DNA of 64,000 nucleotides from positions 46,736,106 to 46,800,105 of the forward strand of contig OZ020303.1 of the NCBI GenBank assembly GCA_963971305.1. The letters run 5' to 3'. How positions within the stretch are numbered: the stretch's first letter is position 1; every line of letters begins with the position of its first letter. The notes under the pieces are model-generated. The model did not search any database. It saw only the letters and a program-made list of their open reading frames with translations, and was not told the origin of the DNA. The stretch is from Arcuatula senhousia. Taxonomy: Eukaryota > Mollusca > Bivalvia > Mytilida > Mytilidae. Below are positions 23,091 through 33,600 of the stretch, one piece after another. The translations under genes were made by a program, and so were the position numbers.

Positions 23091-25501
23091 AACAAAAGGC
23101 TCCCAGGAGCCTGAATCGCTCACCTGGTCTTGATGTCAACCCTATGAAGACTTTTGTATAGCTAAATGAGCTGAATGTTTAAGCAAGTAAAAGCTTTTCT
23201 CTATCTGCAATAGTTTTCATTCTACAAGCAAAAAACACAATTTTTCATAACCCCTTAAAGGAGTCATCTGACAACCTCGACCCTGGAAAACTATAGTAGA
23301 ACTCAATGAGCTGAACATATAAGCAAGCAACAGCTTTTATCTATCGGCAATAGTTTTCATTCTATAGGCCAAAAACAATATTTTTTGCCTTTAAGGGGCC
23401 GTAACCCCTATAAGGGGTCATCTGACAACTTCGACCCTATGAAGACTTTTGTAGAGCTAAATGAGCTGAACATTTAAGCAAGCAGCAGCTTTTCTTTATC
23501 TGCAACAGTTATTATTCTATAGGCCAAAGACACTATGTTTTGCCTTTAAGGGACCATAACCCCTATATAAGGTCATCTTACAACTTCGACCCTATGGACA
23601 CTTTAGTAGAGCTAAATGAGCTGAACATTTAAGCAAGCAACAGCTTTTCTCTATCTGCAATAGTTTTCATTCTTTTAGCCAATAAAAAGCTTCGCCGAGC
23701 GCAGCATGATACGACCGCAACATGTTGAACCCTGTACGTTTTAGGCCCAATATGGAAAGTCAATTGCTCTGGACATATGCAGCCCATGGTGGACTGACAA
23801 AGTTTTTTGACACATGCAGCTTTTGGTGGACTTTCTAAATTCACATTTTAAAAGGGAATTATTTTTTTTCCAAAGGAGATTAAAATCAGACCACAAATAA
23901 ATAAGTTTCGATTTTGGCCCCTAATTTCATAACAGGGGGAAAAGGGGGGGGTCGCAAAAATTAATTCTCAATTTTGTATCCACTATTTGACAAGAACAAA
24001 CATGCAAAAAAAATTTTCAAAATCGGGTCACAAGTAAAAAAAAATCCATTTTGGTCCCTTTTGGCCCCTAATTACATAATAAGGGGGAAAAGATGGGGGT
24101 AGCAAAAATTAATTCTCAATTTTGCATCCGCTATTTGACAAGAACAAACATGCAAAAATTTTTTTCAAAATCAGTCCACTAATAAAAATGTTTCGATTTT
24201 GGCCCCTTTTGGGGCCGTAACCCCTATAAGGGGTCATCTGACAACTTCGACCCTATGGAGACTTTTGTAGAGCTTAATGAGCTGATCAATTAAGCAAGCA
24301 ACAGCTTTTTGCTATCTGCAATAGTTTTCATACTATAGGGCAAAAACATGAAAAAATGCTATTTTTCACCTTTAAGGGGCCGTAACCCCTATGAGGGGTC
24401 ATCTGACAACTTCGACCCTATGGAGACTTTTGTAGAGCTTAATGAGCTGAACAATTAAGCAAGCAACAGCTTTTTGCTATCTGCAATAGTTTTCATACTA
24501 TGGGGCAAAAACATGAAAAAATGCTATTTTTCACCTTTAAGGGGCTGTAACCCCTGTAAGGGGTCATCTGACAACTTCGACCAAATGGAGACTTTTGTAG
24601 AACTTTTGATCCTGAAGCAGTAGAGTGGCATCAGATTTCATCTATCTCTTATACTTTTTGAATTACAAGCCAAAAACAGTAGTCTGACCCCCTGGTCTAT
24701 TTTTAGCCACGATGGCCATGTTTTTTGACGAATCAGAACTTGAAACACATCTATAGTGCATGACACCCTATTGATCAATCATACCAAGTTTCATTGAATT
24801 CTGTTCAGTAGTTTCAGAGGAAAAGATTTTTGAAAAAGTTATTGTAAGAACAAACTAAAAGTTGCAATTTGGCCCCTTTTGGCCCTTAATTTCTAAACGA
24901 AAAAAGGGGGGACTCCCAAAATCAATCCCATCCATCCTTTAATGGTAAGAAAGATCATTGTCAAATTTCATTGGATTTGGATAACTAGAACTAAAGTGAT
25001 CTTGTATACACTAAAGTTAACAGACAACGACGACGACGACGACGACAACGACGACAGCATCATACCATTATACGTCCGCAATTTTTTTGCGGTCGTATAA
25101 AAACATGAAAAAACGCTATTTTTCACCTTTAAGGGGCTGTAACCCCTGTAAGGGATCATATGACACCTTTGACCAAATGGAGACTTTTGTAGAACTTTTG
25201 ATACTGAAGCAGCAGGGTGGCATCAGATTTCATTTATCTCTTATACTTTTTGATTTACAAGCCAAAAACAGTAGTCTGACCCCCTGGTCTATTTTTAGTA
25301 ATGGTGGCCATGTTCTCTGACGGATCAAAAATCGAAACACAAATTTGGTGCAGGACACCATAAGGATCATTCATACCAAGTTTCATTAAATTCTGTTCAG
25401 TAGTTTCAGAGGAGAAGATTTTTGAAAAATTGTTAAGGGACGACAGACGACAAAAGACGCCAAGTGATGGCAATAGCTCACCTGGACCTTCAGTGAGCTA
25501 A
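23091..25501 (+). mobile_element. Composite tandem-core element family A, copy 2
   Basis: The 5' end is AACAAAAGGCTCCCAGGAGC then CTGAATCGCTCACCTGG. Units of about 155 bp follow, with GGGGCCGTAACCCCTATAAG, GTCATCTGACAACTTCGACC and AAGCAAGCAACAGCTTTT. The 3' end is CAAGTGATGGCAATAGCTCA then CCTGGACCTTCAGTGAGCTA, where the hairpin is damaged. It is split by a second hairpin element at about 23686-25098. Confidence 0.82.
23686..25098 (+). mobile_element. Nested hairpin element with TACGACCGCA / TGCGGTCGTA ends
   Basis: The left end has GCATGATACGACCGCA. The right end has (GAC)n, then GTCCGCAATTTTTTTGCGGT and CGTATAA, a stem-loop whose arm is complementary to the left terminus. It interrupts the family A phrase GCCAAAAACATGAAAA. 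Its interior also contains family A-type units, so the nesting history is complex. Confidence 0.7.
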
Positions 25502-27563
25502 TAAAAAGAAATTGATTATATTTCACAAATAATACGCTCTCAAAGGGAGCGATTATGGTACAGATAGAATGATAATATTTTAATTGTACTATGAGCTGAA
25601 TTTTTCCTCAACGTCCGGTTTAGCATGCTTGTTTTCCTGAACTTTCTGCGTCTTTTTAACCCTTTTTTTTTAATTATAGACATCATTAAACAGGTTGGGG
25701 GTAATAGCTCATTAGCGCTATATAGCTCATTTGATGGTCTTTAGTACCAAATGGACAATTTTTTCATGAAGTAAAAAAAAATCATTTTAGATTTTAAATT
25801 TTTTGTTTGATTGTCGCATAAATGTATATATTGCTCATCATTTTTTGTAAAGAAACATTGAAGTTATTTCAAGTGGTTTTTCTTTGACATAGTCATGGAA
25901 ATTTGCTAATTTTCGTAGTATCAATCAAGAAAACCATTTATATTTCAGACCATCTTCATTTACAAAAAAATGTTGCTCATAACATGGACAAATTGGACAT
26001 ATGCAACAATGGCCATGCAACATAAAATTCATCTCTAAAACAATTTTTTTTTACTCCATGAAAATTATAGCTTGTGTTCGACATTCAAACCCAGGGAGTC
26101 TCAGGTAGGAAAAATGTCGCTCACATGGGGCAGAAAGAGAACAACCTGGGTAATGACATAGTAATATAATATGTAACTTAGGTTGTTCCGAATTTACACC
26201 TTTATTTGTTTCATAGATCATTGACCCATATTCTGTTTTAAATTTCAACCTCGGAAAAATTAATCTACCCAGAATGCCTAGAACAGAATGTCGAATGAGC
26301 CCATTGTTCATTTGATACTAAATACCATCAAATACACCAAACCTGTTAAATGTACATGTAACTCAAAAGAAAAGCTAGTTTGTTTTTATTTTATAGCCGA
26401 TAAAAAGAGAGAAAAAAATAATTGTGACTTTGGTAGCATCACAGGTTTAACCTGCCTCATATTACATATTAAATTGATTTGATAGTTTTTTGGACATTTT
26501 CGATTTTATTATACATGCTTTATAATTTTTAGGAAATTTTTGGCAAATGTTTCGTGTTAAGGATACCCCTCTTTACCATCCCAAATGGACAATACACTTC
26601 CTATTGGTTTTTACCTGTTCAATTTCAATGGAAGGAGGTAAATTATAAAAATATAAAACGATTAAATGCAATAGACAAGGGAGGTAATCCAAAACCATTA
26701 TGAATTTCTCCATTTCTCGTAAATAAGTCGATAAAAAATGCTAAATTATACAAGAATATACCTCTTAAACCTTTCAAGCTCAAAGGTTAACACTTTTTCG
26801 AAACGAGTATAGCATGGTTTTATCGGTTAAACTGAAAATCAATCGACAAAATTCTGAAAATTCACACTACGGAAGTCTGTAAGTCCTGGTAATATTAGAT
26901 ACAATTACGGAATTCGGCGATTTTATTCCGGGTTTACAAACCCATTTCGTTTTTTTTTTCTATTTTATTTTATTCCCTTACCGAGTGCAAGTTTTTAAAA
27001 CAATTTGTCTTCATAACGCACCAAACTCTATCTTTTGATGCAATTATTGTTCAAAATAAAATTAAAATGCAAGTTTAACATGGACGGTGTTGAATTGTGG
27101 GTAATAAAAAAGCCCGCGCTTTTCAATTTTTCTTCTTCTTCTTCTTCCAGATACGTGCCGGTCTCATACTGAGTGTAAATAGCACCCAGTAGCTTTCCAG
27201 GGTTTATCATTAGTGGGGGGGAAGGGGGGTGATAATTTTCGTCCCAATTCAATTGAATTGCCTGTAATTTGTCGTTGATGACCAATTAGGAAGCTGCCAT
27301 TTATGCATATATTTGATAAGGTTAGGGGTCCGGGTGCCAACTGCACACCCCAGGGATTAAATAAAACTGGACATCCCTGCACACCCCTACAAAAAAAATA
27401 TATAGAGTGACACCCCACCCTGAGAACGGATATTTTTTCATAATAAACTGTTAAAACAGGGGTAATTTTACCCGTTGAAGCTCAGGGCCGATTATTCTAC
27501 AAAATAAACTAAAAACCATCCCATGTTTGATCGATTTGATTTATATTCGTGTAAAAAAAAATT
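25502..27563. other. Intergenic / 5'-flank DNA, no gene recognised
   Basis: AT-rich. An imperfect inverted-repeat block spans about 25692-26345: the left arm has TTTGATGGTCTTTAGTACCA and the right arm is complementary around TGATACTAAATACCATCAAA. A (TTC)n tract is at about 27128-27147. The TRRAP promoter and 5' UTR exon(s) may lie here, but nothing in the sequence fixes them. Confidence 0.5.
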
Positions 27564-27577
27564 AGCGCCTACGGGTG

Positions 27578-27898
27578 TGTGTTTGTTGGTGTTAACTCCC
27601 TTAATCGACGAACCTTGGCCATGTAGGGCGGAGGGCGGTCAGTTTAAATGGTGGAGGAAACCGGAGTGTCCGGAGGAAACCATCGACATGCGACAGTAAA
27701 CTGAAAAACCTAATCACACACTGGCATAGACCTGTATATAAACAGTATATAATTTAATATACAGGTCTATGACACTGGTGGGGAGGTCCCTTTTTTGTAA
27801 ATTACAAACGGGCTCGAATACCCGAGAGGTTACCAGCTAGTGATCAATAGTGTGGTATTTAAACCAGCGCCTTAGACCACTCGGCTACGGAGGACCCA
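27578..27898 (-). mobile_element. tRNA-headed SINE with 14-bp target-site duplication
   Basis: On the minus strand the 5' head reads GGGTCCTCCGTAGCCGAGTG, then GTCTAAGGCGCTGG. Box A (TAGCCGAGTGG) and a B-box-like GGTATTCGAGCC are those of a Leu/Ser-type tRNA. The central domain has CCTCCACCATTTAAACTGAC and CTACATGGCCAAGG, as in bivalve SINEs, and the tail is rich in ACACAC. AGCGCCTACGGGTG flanks it at 27564-27577 and 27899-27912, a perfect 14-bp duplication. Confidence 0.9.
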
Positions 27899-28499
27899 AG
27901 CGCCTACGGGTGATATTCTTTTATTTCAAAATCACATTGGGAAGAATATTTCATTGAGACTGAATATTGAGTAAAACAATTTATACATGTTGTGTCGTCT
28001 GTATCGTGTGTGAGGTGGTCTGGTGTCTGGTTTGATTCTAATACGTTTCAAGTTCTGTTGTTCTAAAAAAAACATTTACTAGTATATTAAGTGGATAAAA
28101 CAGACCACTTATTTCAATCAACTAGACACAATAAGCCTTGCAGCCGACTGATCTGAGAGTACGGGGAGAGCTGACAGTTTATGCTCTTAAAAGCAGCTTT
28201 CTTAACCTTCGCCACATAAGTTTAAGAAAAATACATTTTACTTGCTCGGCATGAATTTATTTTATTTTATTTTTTGCTGGTTGCAGAACAAGAAATTGGA
28301 TACAAAGGTGAATTTGCATTGTAAATTGTTGAATGTTACACCTATGCTTCTGTTGAGAAATACAATTCCGAATGGCCACACACATAAAAATAATTGCAGT
28401 TGGTGTTAACATGTGGTTCATTTACTCCATATCCTTTCATAGAATACTTATGGAACAACTATTTGATTTTTAGGGATGGCCAGTTGTAGTTGCTTTGAT

Positions 28500-28857
28500 T
28501 TAATAAAATACACATGACAAAATGTTGTTTTTGATGTAAAATTTATAGAAAAGTTTTTAAACGAATCAACCCAAAAAAAATCCAGACTAAGATTTTTCCG
28601 AAAGAAAAAGCAGGGCGAAAAAATAAAATACACATGACAAAATGTTGTTTTTTATGTAAAATTTATAGAAAAGTTTTTAAACGAATCAACCCAAAAAAAA
28701 TCCAGACTAAGATTTTTCCGAAAGAAAAAGCAGGGCGAAAAAATAAAATACACATGACAAAATGTTGTTTTTTATGTAAAATTTATAGAAAAGTTTTTAA
28801 ATCAACCCAAAAAAAAATCCAGACTAAGATTTTTCCGAAAGAAAAAGCAGGGCGAAA
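28500..28857 (+). repeat. Three near-identical 120-bp tandem units
   Basis: AATAAAATACACATGACAAA recurs at about 28502, 28622 and 28742 with almost no divergence. The third unit has a small deletion. Because 120 is a multiple of three, one frame stays open across units, but the repeated peptide has no recognisable domain. Confidence 0.92.
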
Positions 28858-29044
28858 CAGTATTCATACTCCATGCCCCAATTCAAATGGTTGCTCCCTT
28901 ATCTTATTTGCACGAACGGATTTCTCTTGATACGGCGTAAGGCGGAAACAATAATGTGAATATTAAATATAAAGTACCATTAATCTCTAAGAAAAAACAC
29001 TTTGAATTGTTGTATTATAACTGTTTATTATTTTCTCTGTAATT

Positions 29045-29760
29045 ATGTCATATAGTTTTGTGAGAATAAACTTCATTCATTCAAGAAAAAAGAGCAAATT
29101 TACAGAAGACCAAATAATCGACATGCTAAACTTTCTTATTAACAACATATTTTTTTTTCAGTTTAGTGGACGTGTTTTTCAGAATACAATAGGGATTCCA
29201 AAGTGCACAATAAGTTCACCTTTGGTTGCTGATTTGTTTCTTCATTTATATGAAGCAGACTTCTTACGATCACTTCTAGACAAAAATGATCGTAGAGTAG
29301 CTCTCTCTTTTAACCTCACTTTCCGTTATATTAATGATGTTCTTTCTCCATCTTTTATATCCTCAGGAATTTGAGATAAAGGACACTACGAATTCTAGGA
29401 AGTCTGCTTCATATTTAGATTTACTTCTCGTAATAGACTTTCAAGGAACGGTCTCAACGAAGCTCTATGACAAACGTCATGAACGTGATGACTTCAACTT
29501 TCAAATCGTCAACTTTCCTTTATTGTGTAGCAACATTCCGTCCGCTTCAGCTAATTATGGGGTTTACGCATCACAATTGATTCGTTATAGCAGAGCTTGC
29601 AGGATTAATTTACAGTGATGCCACGTCTGACATTGAAATTGCTTACACGGGGTAATGTTGCTCCTCGGTTGCTGTCTTCACTCAGAAATCTTATGGAAGA
29701 CATCATGCGCTCATAGACAAATATTGGATTTCGATCTCTCAGATGATTGCAGATGTTGGT
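29045..29760 (+). pseudogene. Decayed YIDD-type reverse transcriptase fragment (Penelope-like?)
   Basis: Two overlapping frames carry PLVADLFLHLYEADFLRSLL, FNLTFRYINDVLS, EIKDTTNSRKSASYLDLLL, LYDKR and FPLLCSNIPSASANYGVYAS, then QLIRYSRAC. This order is typical of a widespread animal retroelement reverse transcriptase, which I believe is Penelope-like. The catalytic YIDD is YIND (AAT at 29333-29335). The frame changes near 29365, and further stops follow 29618. Confidence 0.8.
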
Positions 29761-30311
29761 TTGTCATAGGTTTTTCTTTTCGTTTTCCTTTGCCGGATTT
29801 TACGCGCTGGGTTGACCTGAAGGGTTGACAGAAAGTTGGTAGCGCGACGGTTGTGCTATAGCAAGCATGACCTGCTTACTCTTCCGGAAAACCGGAGTTC
29901 ATTCTCGTTACGACTTGGGTTTGCATGGTTTATTTCTATTCAGTTGTTTTTGTATTATTGTGTTTTATGTTGTCTGGTTTTTTTTTCGCCCTGGTTTCGT
30001 TGGTGTTACCCACTGGTTTTGTCTCTGCCCTTTCGGAATTTTTACATTCGGATGCCCCATTGGTACCTCTGCATCTGTCACACTCACTGTGGCTAACTCT
30101 GACTGACTTTGCGAATTGGTAATGGCGTTTATGAAATAAGATAAGAATACAATTTGCAGATCATATTTTAATAATTATAAACAAAACAACGTAGTGCATG
30201 TAACAGTAACAGTTTCACATGTTGTACTTTTCTGAGACACATTTTTCTTCATTTTATAACTATAGTGGACGGAGATAGAATAGCAATAAAACTTAAAAAA
30301 AAAAAAAAAAA
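29761..30311 (+). mobile_element. 3' part of the decayed retroelement, with AATAAA and poly(A)
   Basis: Non-coding sequence follows the reverse transcriptase remnant, including CCCATTGGTACCTCTGCATC. AATAAA is at 30285-30290 and a run of about 18 A starts at 30294, as expected for a reverse-transcribed 3' end. Whether the poly(A) belongs to the same element is inference. Confidence 0.55.
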
Positions 30312-30459
30312 CCATAGCAATTTTGAAAGTAAATCAACTTTACAAACAAAAACTTAAAATAAATTCGACCCGGTCCATCATACACGGCCTGTTCAAGCCT
30401 TTGTAGTGGTCCTGGTCGTACCTGTAGCTGGGCTGCTTTTAGATTCTATACTATTTGAT

Positions 30460-30684
30460 TTATTCTGTAATTTGTGCTGATGTGCAGGAGCATTTTGTAA
30501 TTTGTTTTCGGAGGTATCTTCCAAATCTCATAAGTCCGTATCTCATCCTTCTGAAGGCGCCTACTCTTCCTTCGACATCATCATCACTATTGTCGTCTGC
30601 ATCAAAGGCGTGGACTCCCGTCAATAGAGGTTTGTTTGATGGCGCTGATTTCGATGCTCTCTTTATTTGTTTTGTCTTTTTTGT
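30460..30684 (-). CDS. Unrecognised gene, exon 7 with stop codon
   Basis: 225 nt encoding TKKTKQIKRASKSAPSNKPL, then VHAFDADDNSDDDVEGRVGA, ending QITE and TAA. The stop lies inside AATAAA (30459-30464 complement), which could serve as poly(A) signal. Confidence 0.85.
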   Translation of the reverse strand, partial: TKKTKQIKRASKSAPSNKPLLTGVHAFDADDNSDDDVEGRVGAFRRMRYGLMRFGRYLRKQITKCSCTSAQITE

Positions 30685-33600
30685 CTGTAACAAATTAATT
30701 CAGTAACTGATGATTAGAATTTATAGATTTTTATGGATAAAAACTATCAAGTAGGTTTGAACACACCAAGACCAAGTGTTAAAAACATTATTTGTATTTC
30801 ATGTATCTCTTTTAGATCTGAAAAGGAATCTTCATTCTAAACAAATTATTTGACCATTTATGATTTTTTATGATTGTGAAAGGACGTTTAATAAAAAATA
30901 TTTATACTTAAATTGTATCTACTTCTTATACCTGTTTGCCAGACCTGCCTTTTCCATAATCAGTTTCGTTTGCATCATTTTGTGAGATCGAGATGGGCAC
31001 AACTTTTGTGTAAGACACTTTTTCATTTTTCTGTTTCTGTGACAAAGAAAAAAAATAATGTAAAGTAACGATATTTGATTTAAGAAGCAAACTAACGGAC
31101 GAATTGGTTACTTCCAGAATTTGGAACAAACAATTAAAGTGACAGAATATAAACGGACAAAGTCGGGTAGTAACAAAACATACCGAGAAAATAAAAGTCC
31201 AAAGGATCTGATTTGATACACAATTTTCAAAGCATTTAGTTTTGTTGCTCGAGCTCGATGAATATTGTTATCATTTCATTGAAAAAGTACATATCATATA
31301 TAAAAGATTCATTTAATGGCATTCTTTAAAACAAAAATACAAATGTTAATGTACAGCATGAAACAATTTTTAACAACTATGATTCTACCTTCTTGTTTTT
31401 CTTTGCTTTCTTTCTCTCTTGTATCTGTTTCTGTCTGCCTAGCTCTTCCTGTTTTCGTCTTTTCTTTATTTCCTCGAATTTTCTTTCATCTTCGCTGTCA
31501 GTTTCCACCTGATATGTGTATGTGGTGCTACTTGGCAGGGGGATATCTAAGTTAACATATCCCTCCTAAAATAAAAAAATAAAATTCTATCAAAAAACAT
31601 GAGAATGTATATGGCTTTAATACAAAGACCACAACATGCTAAAACTATAGACATTGAAATAAAATAATTAAGAAACACCACTTTGGGTCAGCATTCTAAA
31701 GTCAAAAGTAAAACTTAAAAAGGTTAGTCGTAAAAAGTTGTATGATGCATAACCGAACCAAAATACTAGTACCCAACTGTAACAACAAAACCAATAGACT
31801 AAAACTCTAACAACAAAACCAAACTCTGACATGTACTAAAAGACTAAAATTCCCAAAATCAAACCGAACCACACTTACCTCTCCGGGTTTTGGTGGGTTG
31901 TTCATTCGCTCTAGCTCTTCCTGGAAGAGAGTCTCAACATTATCTGGCGATTCATCCTCTCGTCTGCATTCCCCTTCCCTTCTGTTGGAGAGTTTTGTGT
32001 TCTTGACCTATTAATTCAACAAAAATGTTCTCAATTGGTTGTCCACACATAGAGTATGTTTAAAAATCGATTGAATAAAGGTAATAACAAAACTACCGAA
32101 CTTGAATGATCAATCTCATAGTCCAGAGAAAATGACAAAAACGAATCAGTCATACCGGAGAACTGCGAGAACGGGTGCTTCAATTTCTTCCTTTTTTTCA
32201 ATTTTTTTGTGCAAACCAAATGTTAGACTTAGATTTGAATAGAAAAAGAAAAAAAATATACATAGTTGGCAAATAAATATATGGCTAATAAATATATTGT
32301 TCGGGAATCCGATTTTGCCCAAAACTATCAAGAACAAAAAATAAGCAACTGTAAAAGAATTGTTATTTAATTATTTTGACACTTTTATGACATCCATTCT
32401 GAAATACAAATGACAACAAAGTTCCAGACAATAAATTTTGCTACGCCTGACGCGCGTTTCGTCTATTCAAGACTCATCAGAGGCGCTCTACCAAAAATAT
32501 TGAAAATGCCAAACACTGTATGAATATTAAGAGCATAGAACAGTATTACCAAAAATACCAAACTGGGGAACAAAATTATTACTAAGATATTCAACCTATG
32601 TCTGGGGTAGGAAGAACCTTAGGGTTAAGACAATTTTGAAATTTAGACGGATAATTTAAAGCTTTGATGTATTCTCCAACTCAAAAGTGTTGGTGCCGGA
32701 GCGGGCTAACCTCGGGGAATTTAAAATTGAAATCGGTGCATTGCTTTTGGGCCATAAATATACAAGTAGTTCATTTGCGCCACAAACTATACTGTCTATG
32801 CGCCTTTTCGTAAATGTTTCATTTGCGCCTTTTCGTGAATATTTCATTTGCGGTAATGATTAATACAGGTAATTCATTCTTGGTCATTCTTTTATTTATC
32901 AAAAAATACAAGAGTATGTCAAACTTCAAATGTATAAAACACAATATATAATCTAAATACAAAACTAAAAATCTCGCGCATTACATTTGTTCGGTTCGGA
33001 TATAAATTATGTCCTAGGTGGGTAACAAGACAAGCAATTACCCGCTTTACAACTATTACTTTATTTCATTTGAAAATAGGTTCAAAGTCACTGAAAAAAC
33101 TGACCTATTTCTCTTAATTCAATTTTAATAATATAATCATTACCTGAGAATAGCGCAAATGAAAGATTTTTCGGTGGCGCAAAAGAAATATGACCTTGTG
33201 GCGCAAATGAAATGTTGCATATCTTAAAAATTGGCGCAAATGCAAAACGCCCATTGAAAAAAATAGGTACATGACATTATGCACCAACACAGATTACGAA
33301 TGCAATGATACACATGTATGAGGATGGTAAAAGGGGGGGGGGTACCAACACGAAACACGGCGAAATGAATTTGAACAATTGTGAAATTTAATCAAATTCT
33401 TTTCATTTTTTTAAAGTTTTGGGGAATATAAACTGATTTCAATACGTTCCAGCTTTTGACGTAAAAAAAGACAATCACGCATTAAAAATATGTTGTCCAA
33501 CACGAAATACGGGGCTAAAATGGAGCATTACAACCATGTCAACACGAAATCACGAGAAATGGAAATCTGAATCACGAAAACACGGACAATAAGGTCGAGA

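Noticed and set aside
27810..27897. tRNA gene
   Set aside because: A and B box-like motifs are present, but it is the head of a SINE bounded by target-site duplications. The acceptor and anticodon stems do not close.
28634..28930. 98-codon frame with repeated MTKCCFLCKIYRKVFK
   Set aside because: Product of the 120-bp tandem repeat, which preserves frame; no start context or homology.
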